NCBI GenBank assembly: GCA_030704225.1
Contig: CP131915.1
Location: 2,790,001 to 2,854,000, forward strand
DNA length: 64,000 nucleotides
From: Kosakonia sp. H02
GTDB lineage: Bacteria; Pseudomonadota; Gammaproteobacteria; Enterobacterales; Enterobacteriaceae
Reading direction: 5' to 3'
The first letter of the stretch is position 1, and every line of letters begins with the position of its first letter. Below, piece by piece: positions 1-9,075 of the stretch. The notes under the pieces were generated by a model. The model was not told the DNA's origin and did not search any database. It was given only the letters and a program-made list of their open reading frames with translations. A program made the translations under genes and the position numbers.

Positions 1-80
1 ATCATACGCTGGCCTACACTTCGTTAAAATCAGATTATTATTGCGGATATACTCTCTTTTTCCGAGGGATGGAAAAACGT

Positions 81-106
81 AAAAAAGAGCCCGGCAAAAG
101 CCGGGC
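81..106 (-). terminator. Terminator of the dnaKJ operon
   Basis: Seven-base-pair GC stem GCCCGGC/GCCGGGC with an AAAA loop (89-106). Read on the minus strand it is followed by a T-rich run, about 25 bases past the dnaJ stop. This is a typical intrinsic terminator. Confidence 0.85.
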
Positions 107-130
107 CTGGGTGTGCGTGGTGATATGCGC

Positions 131-1276
131 TTAACGTGTCAAATCATCAAAGAACTTCTTTACACCGTCGAAGAAGCTTTTGGAGCGCGGGCTGTTGTTT
201 TCACCCGTCGGACCACCAAAGCTGTCTTGCAGATCTTTTAGCAGTTGTTTCTGTTTCTCGTTCAGACCGACCGGCGTTTCCACTACAACACGACACAGCA
301 GGTCGCCCTGCGCACCGCCGCGTACGGATTTCACGCCTTTACCGCGCATACGGAACAGTTTTCCGGTCTGGGTTTCGCTCGGCACTTTCAGCTTCACGCG
401 ACCGTCCAGCGTCGGGACTTCGATTTCACCGCCCAGCGCCGCCATAGCAAAGTTAATCGGCACTTCACAGTACAGGTTATTGCCTTCACGCTCGAAAATC
501 GGGTGTTGTTTAACCTGCACCTGAACGTACAGATCGCCTGCCGGTGCGCCGTGTTCGCCCGCTTCACCTTCACCACTCAGGCGAATGCGATCGCCGGTAT
601 CCACGCCTGCCGGGATTTTAACGGACAGGGTTTTCGATTTCTCAACGCGACCGTGGCCGTGACATTTATTGCACGGATCTTTGATGATACTTCCGCGCCC
701 CTGGCAGTGCGGACAGGTCTGCTGCACGGCAAAGAAGCCCTGGCGCATCTGAACCTGGCCGGAACCGTGACAGGTCGGGCAGGTCTGCGGCTGTGTGCCA
801 GCCTTCGCACCGCTGCCGTGGCAGACATCACACTCTTCCAGCGTAGGAATGCGGATCTCTTTGGTGACGCCACGAACCGCTTCTTCCAGCGTCAATTCCA
901 TGTTGTAGCGCAAATCCGCACCGCGCGCCGCGCGCTGACGACCACGGCCACCGCCGAAGATATCGCCAAACACATCGCCGAAAATATCGCTGAAGTCTGC
1001 GCCGCCACCAAAGCCACCGCCGCCGAACCCGCCGCCACCCATGCCGCCTTGCTCAAATGCTGCATGACCGTACTGATCGTAAGCCGCACGTTTTTGGGCG
1101 TCGGTCAGGACTTCGTAGGCTTCTTTGATCTCTTTAAATTTGCCTTCGGCCTCTTTATCGCCCTGATTGCGGTCCGGGTGATATTTCATGGCCAGGCGTT
1201 TGTACGCCTTTTTGATTTCACGCTCTTCCGCTGTTTTCGGAACGCCTAAAATCTCGTAATAATCTTGCTTCGCCAT
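131..1276 (-). CDS. dnaJ: Chaperone protein DnaJ (Hsp40)
   Basis: Co-chaperone that delivers unfolded clients to DnaK and stimulates its ATPase. The 381-residue protein has an N-terminal J domain with the HPD motif at residues 33-35, a Gly/Phe-rich linker at about 77-110, and a zinc domain with four CxxCxGxG repeats starting at C149, C166, C188 and C202, followed by the two client-binding beta domains. It is five residues longer than the E. coli protein, mostly in the Gly-rich linker. It lies 85 bases downstream of dnaK on the same strand and ends just before a strong terminator, so it is the last gene of the heat-shock operon. Confidence 0.98.
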   Translation of the reverse strand: MAKQDYYEILGVPKTAEEREIKKAYKRLAMKYHPDRNQGDKEAEGKFKEIKEAYEVLTDAQKRAAYDQYGHAAFEQGGMGGGGFGGGGFGGGADFSDIFGDVFGDIFGGGRGRQRAARGADLRYNMELTLEEAVRGVTKEIRIPTLEECDVCHGSGAKAGTQPQTCPTCHGSGQVQMRQGFFAVQQTCPHCQGRGSIIKDPCNKCHGHGRVEKSKTLSVKIPAGVDTGDRIRLSGEGEAGEHGAPAGDLYVQVQVKQHPIFEREGNNLYCEVPINFAMAALGGEIEVPTLDGRVKLKVPSETQTGKLFRMRGKGVKSVRGGAQGDLLCRVVVETPVGLNEKQKQLLKDLQDSFGGPTGENNSPRSKSFFDGVKKFFDDLTR

Positions 1277-1302
1277 CGGTTTATCTGCCCCTTAACATAC
1301 GA

Positions 1303-1335
1303 GCACGGGCGTGGAGAAAACCCCGACGCCCGTGC
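1303..1335 (-). other. Hairpin in the dnaK-dnaJ spacer
   Basis: Ten-base inverted repeat GCACGGGCGT / ACGCCCGTGC with extra inner G-C pairs, placed between the dnaK stop and the dnaJ start. It has no T-run on the minus strand, so it is more likely an mRNA processing or partial attenuation element that sets the DnaK:DnaJ ratio than a full terminator. The role is inferred. Confidence 0.6.
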
Positions 1336-1361
1336 TGGTTATCTACCCTGCATCAGGGCGA

Positions 1362-3275
1362 TTATTTTTTGTCTTTGACTTCTTCGAACTCGGCGTCAAC
1401 AACATCGTCGTCTTTCGCGTCGTTCGCAGAAGCATCAGCGCCCGCCTGCTGCTGTGCGTGCTGCTGCTGTGCTATTTCCAGCAGTTTCTGGGAAACCTGC
1501 GCCAGGGCCTGCATTTTCGCTTCGATTTCAGCTTTGTCTTCGCCTTTCAGCGCCGTTTCCAGCTCGCTCAGCGCAGACTCGATAGCGGTTTTGTCTTCTG
1601 CCGGCAGTTTATCGCCTGCTTCTTCAACCTGCTTACGAGTGCTGTGCAGCAGATGGTCACCCTGGTTACGGGTTTGCACCAGCTCTTCGAACTTACGGTC
1701 TGATTCCGCGTTCGCTTCTGCGTCGCGAACCATTTTCTGGATTTCATCCTCGTTCAGACCAGAAGACGCCTTGATGGTGATCTTCTGCTCGCGGTTGGTA
1801 TTCTTGTCTTTTGCAGACACATGCAGAATACCGTCGGCGTCAATATCGAAGGTTACTTCGATTTGCGGCATACCGCGCGGAGCCGGGTTGATGCCATCCA
1901 GGTTGAACTGGCCCAACGATTTGTTATCAGATGCGCGTTTACGCTCACCTTGCAGCACATGGATGGTCACCGCAGACTGGTTGTCTTCCGCAGTAGAGAA
2001 CACCTGGCTGTGCTTGGTCGGGATGGTGGTGTTTTTGTTGATAAGCGCAGTCATCACGCCACCCATGGTTTCGATACCCAGCGACAGCGGGGTAACGTCC
2101 AGCAGCAGAACGTCTTTCACTTCACCCGTCAGCACGCCGCCCTGAACCGCAGCACCGATAGCAACGGCTTCGTCCGGGTTAACGTCTTTACGCGGTTCTT
2201 TGCCGAAGAACTCAGCCACTTTTTTCTGCACCATCGGCATACGTGTCTGGCCACCGACCAGAATCACGTCGTTGATGTCAGAAACGGACAGACCCGCATC
2301 TTGTAGTGCAACTTTCAGCGGCTCGATAGAACGATTCACCAGGTCTTCTACCAGGCTTTCCAGTTTCGCGCGAGTCACTTTGATGTTCATGTGTTTCGGA
2401 CCGGTCGCGTCTGCGGTGATGTACGGCAGGTTCACGTCGGTCTGCTGTGCAGAAGAGAGCTCGATTTTCGCTTTCTCTGCCGCTTCTTTCAGACGCTGCA
2501 TGGCCAGCGGATCGTTACGCAGATCGATACCCTGATCTTTCTTAAACTCTTCCACCAGGTAGTTAATCAGACGGCTGTCGAAGTCTTCACCACCCAGGTG
2601 GGTATCACCGTTGGTTGCCAGCACTTCGAAGGTTTTTTCGCCATCAACTTCATCGATTTCGATGATGGAGATATCGAAGGTACCGCCACCCAGGTCGTAT
2701 ACCGCGATAGTGCGGTTGCCGGTTTCTTTATCCAGACCGTAAGCCAGCGCAGCCGCTGTCGGTTCGTTGATAATACGTTTGACTTCAAGACCCGCGATAC
2801 GGCCCGCATCTTTGGTTGCCTGGCGCTGTGCATCGTTGAAGTAAGCCGGTACGGTAATAACCGCTTCAGTTACCGGTTCGCCCAGGTAATCTTCAGCCGT
2901 TTTCTTCATTTTTTTCAGCACTTCAGCAGAGATCTGCGGCGGTGCCATTTTGGTACCTTTTACATCAATCCATGCATCACCGTTGTCGGCAGCAATGATT
3001 TTGTAAGGCATGATAGATTCGTCACGCTGGACTTCTTCGTCCTGGAAGCGACGGCCAATCAGGCGTTTGATCGCAAACAGGGTGTTTTGCGGGTTCGTCA
3101 CTGCCTGACGTTTAGCCGGCTGACCTACCAGAGTTTCGCCATCCTGTGTGTAAGCAATAATAGAAGGCGTGGTGCGGTCACCCTCAGCGTTCTCAAGCAC
3201 GCGTGCCTGAGTTCCATCCATAATGGCTACACAAGAGTTGGTTGTCCCAAGGTCGATACCAATAATTTTACCCAT
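1362..3275 (-). CDS. dnaK: Chaperone protein DnaK (Hsp70)
   Basis: ATP-driven cytosolic chaperone that binds exposed hydrophobic peptides and works with DnaJ and GrpE; it also restrains sigma-32. The 637 residues match the family length. The N-terminal actin-like ATPase domain opens with the phosphate-1 loop GIDLGTTNS, the DLGGGTFD signature follows near residue 195, and the C-terminus ends in the conserved acidic EEVKDKK tail. First gene of dnaKJ, preceded by two sigma-32 promoters. Translation starts at an ATG 46 bases from promoter P2. Confidence 0.99.
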   Translation of the reverse strand: MGKIIGIDLGTTNSCVAIMDGTQARVLENAEGDRTTPSIIAYTQDGETLVGQPAKRQAVTNPQNTLFAIKRLIGRRFQDEEVQRDESIMPYKIIAADNGDAWIDVKGTKMAPPQISAEVLKKMKKTAEDYLGEPVTEAVITVPAYFNDAQRQATKDAGRIAGLEVKRIINEPTAAALAYGLDKETGNRTIAVYDLGGGTFDISIIEIDEVDGEKTFEVLATNGDTHLGGEDFDSRLINYLVEEFKKDQGIDLRNDPLAMQRLKEAAEKAKIELSSAQQTDVNLPYITADATGPKHMNIKVTRAKLESLVEDLVNRSIEPLKVALQDAGLSVSDINDVILVGGQTRMPMVQKKVAEFFGKEPRKDVNPDEAVAIGAAVQGGVLTGEVKDVLLLDVTPLSLGIETMGGVMTALINKNTTIPTKHSQVFSTAEDNQSAVTIHVLQGERKRASDNKSLGQFNLDGINPAPRGMPQIEVTFDIDADGILHVSAKDKNTNREQKITIKASSGLNEDEIQKMVRDAEANAESDRKFEELVQTRNQGDHLLHSTRKQVEEAGDKLPAEDKTAIESALSELETALKGEDKAEIEAKMQALAQVSQKLLEIAQQQHAQQQAGADASANDAKDDDVVDAEFEEVKDKK

Positions 3276-3321
3276 CTAAACGTCTCCACTAAAAATTCGT
3301 CATCATGTGGTTGTGAACCTG

Positions 3322-3348
3322 TAATAAGGGCGAAACGTGCGGTTTCAA
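3322..3348 (-). promoter_or_regulatory. Heat-shock promoter P2 of dnaKJ
   Basis: On the minus strand, TTGAAA (3343-3348) and CCCTTATTA (3322-3330) form a sigma-32 type promoter. The arrangement and surrounding bases match my recollection of E. coli dnaK P2. Confidence 0.75.
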
Positions 3349-3395
3349 CTACCCTGCATTGATTTTTTTCAGACTCACACACTGCGGTTGACTAC

Positions 3396-3427
3396 AAGAT
3401 GGGGTCGCAACGCGGCTCATCAAGGGG
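3396..3427 (-). promoter_or_regulatory. Heat-shock promoter P1 of dnaKJ
   Basis: CCCCTTGATGA (3417-3427) and CCCCATCTT (3396-3404) on the minus strand fit the sigma-32 consensus (CTTGAA, CCCCAT-T) with a short spacer. This is the main heat-shock promoter position in E. coli. Confidence 0.85.
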
Positions 3428-3571
3428 TAAGGATAAAAAATATTTTAAATTAACACCTGTTCAGATCATAGACAGGTTATTTAGCCCTATTTATGATGCC
3501 GCGCCCCGCCACTTCTACAGGGAGGCGGTCTTTTATTTATCCTTTTTCATATTGAATTATTTTGAGGAATT

Positions 3572-4138
3572 ATGGGCAACACTAAGTTGGCTAATCCGGC
3601 TCCGCTGGGCTTAATGGGCTTCGGCATGACCACTATTTTGCTTAACCTGCACAATATTGGTTTATTCCCGATGGACGGCATTATCCTGGCAATGGGCATT
3701 TTTTATGGTGGTATTGCGCAAATTCTCGCAGGCCTGCTTGAGTACAAAAAGGGCAACACCTTTGGCTTAACCGCGTTCACTTCTTACGGTTCTTTCTGGT
3801 TGACGTTGGTTGCTATTCTGCTTTTTCCGAAAATGGGGCTTGCGGATGCGGCAAACGGCCATTTCCTCGGCGTTTACTTAGGCATTTGGGGCGTCTTCAC
3901 ACTGTTTATGTTCTTCGGCACCCTGAAAGGCGCGCGCGCTTTGCAGTTTGTGTTCCTGAGCCTGACCGTGCTGTTTGCGCTGCTGGCAGTCGGTCATCTG
4001 AATGATAATGAAAGCATTGTGCATATCGCGGGCTGGATTGGCCTGGTGTGTGGTGCCAGCGCCATTTATCTGGCGATGGGCGAAGTGTTGAACGAACAGT
4101 TCGCGCGGACCATTTTGCCAATCGGCGAAACGCACTAA
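3572..4138 (+). CDS. satP: Acetate/succinate:proton symporter SatP
   Basis: Inner-membrane permease of the GPR1/FUN34/YaaH (AceTr) family that takes up acetate and succinate with protons. It has 188 residues, as in E. coli, with six predicted membrane segments and the family signature NPAPLGL at residues 8-14. An AGGA-type ribosome site (TTTGAGGAATT) sits directly before the ATG. It is divergent from dnaK and converges on the MFS gene across a shared terminator. The E. coli neighbours yaaW and yaaI are not present between it and dnaK. Confidence 0.96.
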   Translation: MGNTKLANPAPLGLMGFGMTTILLNLHNIGLFPMDGIILAMGIFYGGIAQILAGLLEYKKGNTFGLTAFTSYGSFWLTLVAILLFPKMGLADAANGHFLGVYLGIWGVFTLFMFFGTLKGARALQFVFLSLTVLFALLAVGHLNDNESIVHIAGWIGLVCGASAIYLAMGEVLNEQFARTILPIGETH

Positions 4139-4161
4139 GTTCGCTTTATGAATGAATAAAG

Positions 4162-4187
4162 CGGAGCCATCAGGCTCCGTTTTTTTA
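4162..4187 (+). terminator. Terminator between satP and the MFS gene
   Basis: Stem CGGAGCC/GGCTCCG with an ATCA loop followed by eight T residues. It lies between two converging genes and overlaps the stop codon of the minus-strand transporter. Confidence 0.9.
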
Positions 4188-5492
4188 TAACGATTGCAGC
4201 GGACTTTCTGCAATTTTATCGGCGTGATAAATATCCTGTCGCAACCAGATCCCCAACGCCAGACCAATCAGTGACAACGCCAGCACATACCAGGCTGGAG
4301 CCATTGGCGATACGCCCATCAACATGGTGACGGCAACAGGCGTCAGCCCACCGAAAATCGCATACGAAACGTTGTAAGAGAAGGAAATGCCGGTAAAGCG
4401 CACTTCCGCCGGAAACGCGCGCACCATGACGTACGGCACCGCGCCGACCACGCCGACACACAACCCCACCAGCCCATACAGCATAAACAGCTGTTCAGGA
4501 TGGCTGCCTGCCAGGTGGTAAAAGAACCAACTGGAACAGGCGAGCAGAATGCTGCCAACAATAAAGGTGCGGCTCGCGCCAAAACGATCCACTAACAGCC
4601 CGGCGGCCAGACAACCGAAGCACAGCATAACGGTGGCGATACTATTGGCCTGCAACGTTAGCGCAGGCGCGAAATCGTACTGCTTTTGCAGCCAAACGGG
4701 CGACATCAGGATCACCACCACAATGCCTGCGGAGAGTAGCCAGGTTAGCAGCATCGACACCACAACGGCTTTTTTATGTTTCAGCACCACCGATTTGACC
4801 GGCAGTTCTTGCGCCAGCGCTTTCCGTTGCTGCATTTCGAGAAAAATCGGCGTCTCCTGCAACCAGCGGCGCAGATACATCGCCACCAGGCCAAAAACCC
4901 CGCCCAGCAGAAAAGGAATACGCCAGCCGCCATCGTGGATTCCCTGCGGGGTCATGCTGGTATTCACCAGCGTTGCGACCACGGAACCGAGCAAAATCCC
5001 AACCGTCAAACCAGCCGTCAGTGTCCCGCATGCAATGCCGATACGCCGCGCCGGAACGTGCTCGGCGACAAATACCCACGCGCCAGGGACTTCACCGCCA
5101 ATTGCTGCACCTTGCAGGACGCGCATCAATAACAGCAATAGCGGGGCGACAATGCCCACTGAGGCGTAAGTGGGTAGCAGGCCCATTGCCAGCGTCGGCA
5201 ACGCCATCAGTAAAATGCTCAGGGTGAACATTTTTTTGCGCCCCACCAGATCGCCAAAGTGCGCCATCACGATGCCACCCAGCGGGCGCGCCAGATAACC
5301 GGCGGCAAAGATGCCGAAAGTTTGCACCTGACGCAGCCATTCGGGAATATCGGCGGGGAAGAAAAGTTCACCAACCACGGCAGCGAAAAAAACGAAAATA
5401 ATGAAGTCATAAAACTCCAGCGCCCCGCCCAGTGCGGCGAGAGTCAGCGTTTTATAATCTTGTCTGTTCAGAGGGCGAGTGCAATTTGACAT
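4185..5492 (-). CDS. MFS transporter, metabolite:H+ symporter-like
   Basis: Twelve-segment major-facilitator permease of the inner membrane. The sequence shows the N-terminal helix signature ALEFYDFIIF and motif A GDLVGRKK (residues 80-87) of the MHS subfamily, which includes KgtP, ShiA, ProP and citrate carriers; substrates are usually organic acids or zwitterions. The substrate cannot be read from the sequence. I chose the ATG at 5492 because the family starts about 15-20 residues before helix 1. An in-frame ATG at 5540 would add 16 basic residues, and neither start has a clear ribosome site. It sits between satP and mog, where E. coli has no gene. Confidence 0.85.
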   Translation of the reverse strand: MSNCTRPLNRQDYKTLTLAALGGALEFYDFIIFVFFAAVVGELFFPADIPEWLRQVQTFGIFAAGYLARPLGGIVMAHFGDLVGRKKMFTLSILLMALPTLAMGLLPTYASVGIVAPLLLLLMRVLQGAAIGGEVPGAWVFVAEHVPARRIGIACGTLTAGLTVGILLGSVVATLVNTSMTPQGIHDGGWRIPFLLGGVFGLVAMYLRRWLQETPIFLEMQQRKALAQELPVKSVVLKHKKAVVVSMLLTWLLSAGIVVVILMSPVWLQKQYDFAPALTLQANSIATVMLCFGCLAAGLLVDRFGASRTFIVGSILLACSSWFFYHLAGSHPEQLFMLYGLVGLCVGVVGAVPYVMVRAFPAEVRFTGISFSYNVSYAIFGGLTPVAVTMLMGVSPMAPAWYVLALSLIGLALGIWLRQDIYHADKIAESPLQSL

Positions 5493-5617
5493 AGCGAACC
5501 GTTTGTAAAGAGGCGTGGAGATTTTATTTTTACGCGACATGTAAAGTAAAAATGACTATACCGTAAAACAATCAACACGCCAGAGGCGGTTCTGCTTATA
5601 TCAGAAAAGGGCTGCTT

Positions 5618-6205
5618 TCAGGATAAAGTTTCGCGTCTTGCACTTTTGGGGCGAAAAGATGCTACTACCTGCGGATCGGTTTCCACATAAGGTCCGTCAA
5701 GCAGCTGTACACAATACGGTACACTGGCAAAAATACCCGGTACTTTAACCTCGCCGCTGGCGGTTTTCACCCCTTCCAGCGTCTCTTTGATCGATTTAGG
5801 CTGGCCGGGAAGATTGAGGATCAGCGCTTGTTTGCGGATCACGCCCACCTGGCGCGAAAGGATCGCTGTAGGGACGAAATTAAGGCTGATCTGGCGCATC
5901 TGTTCACCGAAACCCGGCATTTCACGATCGCCAATCGCCAGCGTGGCATCCGGGGTCACATCACGGCGTGCAGGCCCGGTGCCGCCGGTGGTGAGCACCA
6001 GATGACAGCTCATTTCATCCACCAGCTCGCACAACGTCTGCTCGATGATGCTTTGCTCATCCGGGATTAATCGGGTTTCGATATGAAAAGGGGTCGTTAA
6101 TGCGGTTGCCAGCCACTCTTCCAGCGCAGGCAAGCCCTTGTCCAGATAAACGCCGCTGGAAGCGCGATCGGAAACCGAAACCAAACCAATGCGTAGTGTG
6201 TCCAT
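5618..6205 (-). CDS. mog: Molybdopterin adenylyltransferase MogA
   Basis: Adenylylates molybdopterin, the step before MoeA inserts molybdenum during molybdenum cofactor synthesis. It has 195 residues, identical in length to E. coli Mog. The family pterin/nucleotide loop TTGGTGPARRDVTPDATL is at about residues 73-90. The ATG at 6205 (MDTLRIG) is preceded by CGGA and gives the E. coli length; an upstream ATG at 6229 would add eight residues. Same strand as talB upstream, as in E. coli. Confidence 0.96.
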   Translation of the reverse strand: MDTLRIGLVSVSDRASSGVYLDKGLPALEEWLATALTTPFHIETRLIPDEQSIIEQTLCELVDEMSCHLVLTTGGTGPARRDVTPDATLAIGDREMPGFGEQMRQISLNFVPTAILSRQVGVIRKQALILNLPGQPKSIKETLEGVKTASGEVKVPGIFASVPYCVQLLDGPYVETDPQVVASFRPKSARRETLS

Positions 6206-6280
6206 AATTATTCCGTTCAAAAAAACCATTTACGGAATGATACACGCTGAGGGGAAAGGCAAACAGAGTGGAGAGAAGAA

Positions 6281-6304
6281 GCGTGACCGGGAGCCCGGCC
6301 ACGC
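6281..6304 (-). terminator. Putative terminator after talB
   Basis: Inverted repeat GCGTG-CCGGG / CCCGG-CACGC directly after the talB stop. It is followed on the minus strand by a pyrimidine-rich stretch but no pure T-run, so termination may be partial. Confidence 0.6.
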
Positions 6305-6311
6305 CTGATGG

Positions 6312-7265
6312 TTACAGCAGATCGCCGATCATTTTTTCCAGTTTTTCCTGGTCAACGGCAAACTTGCGGATACCGTCCGCCAGTTTATCTACTGCCATCG
6401 GATCCTTGTTGTGCTGCCACAGGAATTCCGCTTCCGTGATGCGTTCCGGACGCGCTTTCACTTCACCGGTGTAAGTCAGTTTGCGCTCAAGAGCGCCTTC
6501 GCTTTCAGACAGCTCTTTCAGCAGCGCCGGGGCGATAGTCAGGCGGTCGCAGCCTGCCAGTTCAATGATTTCACCTGTGTTACGGAAGCTTGCGCCCATG
6601 ACCACGGTTTCATAGCCGTGCTGTTTGTAGTACTGGTAGATTTCGGTCACAGAAACCACACCCGGATCTTCTGTCGGTGCGTACTCTTTCTTATCGGTAT
6701 TGGCTTTGTACCAGTCGAGGATACGGCCAACAAACGGGGAGATCAGGTAAACGCCCGCTTCGGCACACGCACGCGCCTGCGCGAAGGAGAACAGCAGCGT
6801 CAGGTTACAGTTGATGCCCTCTTTTTCCAGCTGTTCAGCCGCGCGAATACCCTGCCAGGTGGAAGCCAGTTTGATCAGGATACGATCGTTGCTGATGCCC
6901 GCATCGTTGTACATTTTGATCAGGCGTTTTGCTTTGGCGATGGACGCTTCGGTGTCGTAAGAGAGACGCGCATCCACTTCTGTTGAGATACGGCCCGGGA
7001 TCAGTTTGAGAATTTCCAGACCGATGTTTACCGCCAGACGGTCAGTTGCATCAACAACTTGCTGCGCGCGGTTGCTGCTCTGGCTGCGAGCCCAGGTCAC
7101 AGCTTCATCAATCAGTTTACGGTATTCCGGGATTTGGGCAGCGCCAAGGATCAGAGAAGGGTTGGTTGTAGCATCCTGCGGCTGATAGAGCTTCATTGCC
7201 GCGATATCTCCGGTATCAGCCACGACTGTTGTGTACTGACGCAGGGAGGTCAATTTATCCGTCAT
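6312..7265 (-). CDS. talB: Transaldolase B
   Basis: Transfers a dihydroxyacetone unit between sedoheptulose-7-P and glyceraldehyde-3-P in the non-oxidative pentose phosphate pathway. It has 317 residues, the E. coli TalB length. The Schiff-base lysine is K132 (in RILIKLASTW), and D17 is in the family N-terminal motif. The start at 7265 (MTDKLTSL) is chosen over the open upstream extension to 7424, which lies in the promoter region shared with divergent yaaJ. The 299 bases between talB and yaaJ hold no other gene that I can see. Confidence 0.98.
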   Translation of the reverse strand: MTDKLTSLRQYTTVVADTGDIAAMKLYQPQDATTNPSLILGAAQIPEYRKLIDEAVTWARSQSSNRAQQVVDATDRLAVNIGLEILKLIPGRISTEVDARLSYDTEASIAKAKRLIKMYNDAGISNDRILIKLASTWQGIRAAEQLEKEGINCNLTLLFSFAQARACAEAGVYLISPFVGRILDWYKANTDKKEYAPTEDPGVVSVTEIYQYYKQHGYETVVMGASFRNTGEIIELAGCDRLTIAPALLKELSESEGALERKLTYTGEVKARPERITEAEFLWQHNKDPMAVDKLADGIRKFAVDQEKLEKMIGDLL

Positions 7266-7564
7266 GATAATGTTTCTCTTTAAACGATACCCTGAATAAA
7301 TCACGCAAGGACCGATGACGCATTTGCGGCTAATCGAGCCCAAACGCTGCCAGCGCACCTGAACGAGAAGTATGACGAGTATACTTGTTAGGGGGATGTA
7401 ACCGGTCTGCCAAGATGATAACACGACGCCCTGTCAGCGCAACCGCAGACAATGCTGCGAAGATTGTATGGTAAACTTCCTGATTAATTGCCTGCGAAGT
7501 GCTGTGCTCATCCCGAAAGCCATTTCTCAGGGTCTCTCTCCCGGCATCGACAAGAGGGTTGTTA

Positions 7565-9001
7565 ATGCCAGAATTTTTTTCATTTATCAGTGAAATCTTA
7601 TGGGGCTCACTGATGGTATACCTGCTGGCGGCGGCAGGAATCTGGTTCGCCTTTCGCAGCGGGTTTGTCCCTTTTCGTTTTATTGCCGACTTTGGTCAAA
7701 GTCTGAAAAGCAGCCGATCCGCACCGCGCGACGCGCTCTCCTCCTGGCAGGCGCTGTGTCTGGGACTTGCCACCCGTTTAGGTAGCGGCAATCTGGCGGG
7801 CGTCGCATTTGCCTTAACCACCGGCGGCCCCGGCGCGATTTTCTGGATGTGGATTGCCGCCCTTGTCGGCATGGCAACCAGCTTCGCTGAGTGTTCACTC
7901 GCGCAACTCTACAAAGAGCGCGACGGCGAAAACCAGCTGCGCGGCGGCCCGGCGTGGTATATGGAGCGCGGGCTGGGTATGCGCTGGATGGGTGTGCTGT
8001 TTTCCATTTTCCTGCTGCTGACTTACGGTCTGGTGTTTAACACCATCCAATCCAGCGTGGTCACACGTGCCGTACATTACGCATGGCAGGTGCCGGGTAT
8101 CGTCACTGGCGTGGTGCTGGCAACATGTTGCTTTCTATTGATGATCAAAGGGTTGAAGAACGTTGCCCGGCTGCTGCAATGGCTGGTACCGGTTATCGCG
8201 TTCATCTGGATTGTGGTGAGTTTTGGCGTCAGCCTCTGGCATGCCAGCCTGCTACCGGATGTATTTGCCACGATTATTAAAAGCGCATTCGGTTGGCAGG
8301 AAGCCGCGACAGGCACCATGGCGTACACATTGAGCCAGGCAATGACCAGCGGTTTTCAGCGCAGCATGTTAACCAATGAAGCCGGAATGGGATCGTCCCC
8401 CAACGCCGCCGCAATGGCAGCATCATCACCACCGCATCCTGCCGCGCAAGGTATTGTGCAGATGATCGGCGTACTCACTGATACTTTTTTGGTTTGTACC
8501 GCCAGTGCGCTGGTACTGCTGCTGGCAGGAAATGCCCCGGCAAATAATGTCTATGTAGGAATTCAATTGATGCAGCAGTCGATGGTGTCACTCACCGGCA
8601 ACTGGGGCGCAGGGTTTATCGCCTTTATAGTGGTGCTGTTTGCCTTTACGTCGATCGTCGCCAATTACTTGTATGCGGAAAATAACCTGATCTTTTTGCG
8701 TCGCAATAGCCCACGAAATGTCTGGCTGCTGCGCAGCGGTGTCCTTGTCATGGTGCTTTTCGGTTCGGTGCTCAGCGTGCCGCTGATTTGGCACATTGCG
8801 GATGTGGTGATGGCGCTGATGGCAATGATCAATTTGATCGCCATCCTGCTGCTAACGCCCGTGGTCAGCCTGCTGGCGCGGGACTACTTTCGCCAGCGGA
8901 AATTGGGCGTGATACCGGTATTTAACGCGCAGCGTTACCCGGAGATTAAGCGCCAATTGGCACCCGGCACGTGGGATGAGCTCCCCCCTTCATCGCGCTA
9001 A
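7565..9001 (+). CDS. yaaJ: Alanine/glycine:cation symporter family protein YaaJ
   Basis: Inner-membrane transporter of the AGCS family, which uses sodium or protons to import alanine or glycine; the substrate of YaaJ itself is not established. It has 478 residues with about ten membrane segments and the family signature GLATRLGSGNLAGV in the first half. The ATG at 7565 (MPEFFSFI) matches the E. coli start; the frame stays open to 7499 without a better site. Divergent from talB and followed 74 bases later by yaaA. Confidence 0.93.
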   Translation: MPEFFSFISEILWGSLMVYLLAAAGIWFAFRSGFVPFRFIADFGQSLKSSRSAPRDALSSWQALCLGLATRLGSGNLAGVAFALTTGGPGAIFWMWIAALVGMATSFAECSLAQLYKERDGENQLRGGPAWYMERGLGMRWMGVLFSIFLLLTYGLVFNTIQSSVVTRAVHYAWQVPGIVTGVVLATCCFLLMIKGLKNVARLLQWLVPVIAFIWIVVSFGVSLWHASLLPDVFATIIKSAFGWQEAATGTMAYTLSQAMTSGFQRSMLTNEAGMGSSPNAAAMAASSPPHPAAQGIVQMIGVLTDTFLVCTASALVLLLAGNAPANNVYVGIQLMQQSMVSLTGNWGAGFIAFIVVLFAFTSIVANYLYAENNLIFLRRNSPRNVWLLRSGVLVMVLFGSVLSVPLIWHIADVVMALMAMINLIAILLLTPVVSLLARDYFRQRKLGVIPVFNAQRYPEIKRQLAPGTWDELPPSSR

Positions 9002-9075
9002 TCGCAACTATCGATCAAGTCCGTTGCTTTTTTTGCTAAAGTCAGCGGAAATTTCTCGCACAGCAAGGACTGAGT

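Noticed and set aside
245..1249. 334-codon plus-strand frame opposite dnaJ
   Set aside because: Pure shadow of dnaJ; no ribosome site and no family resemblance.
2391..3362. 323-codon plus-strand frame opposite dnaK
   Set aside because: Antisense shadow of a highly biased gene; it also runs over the dnaK promoters.
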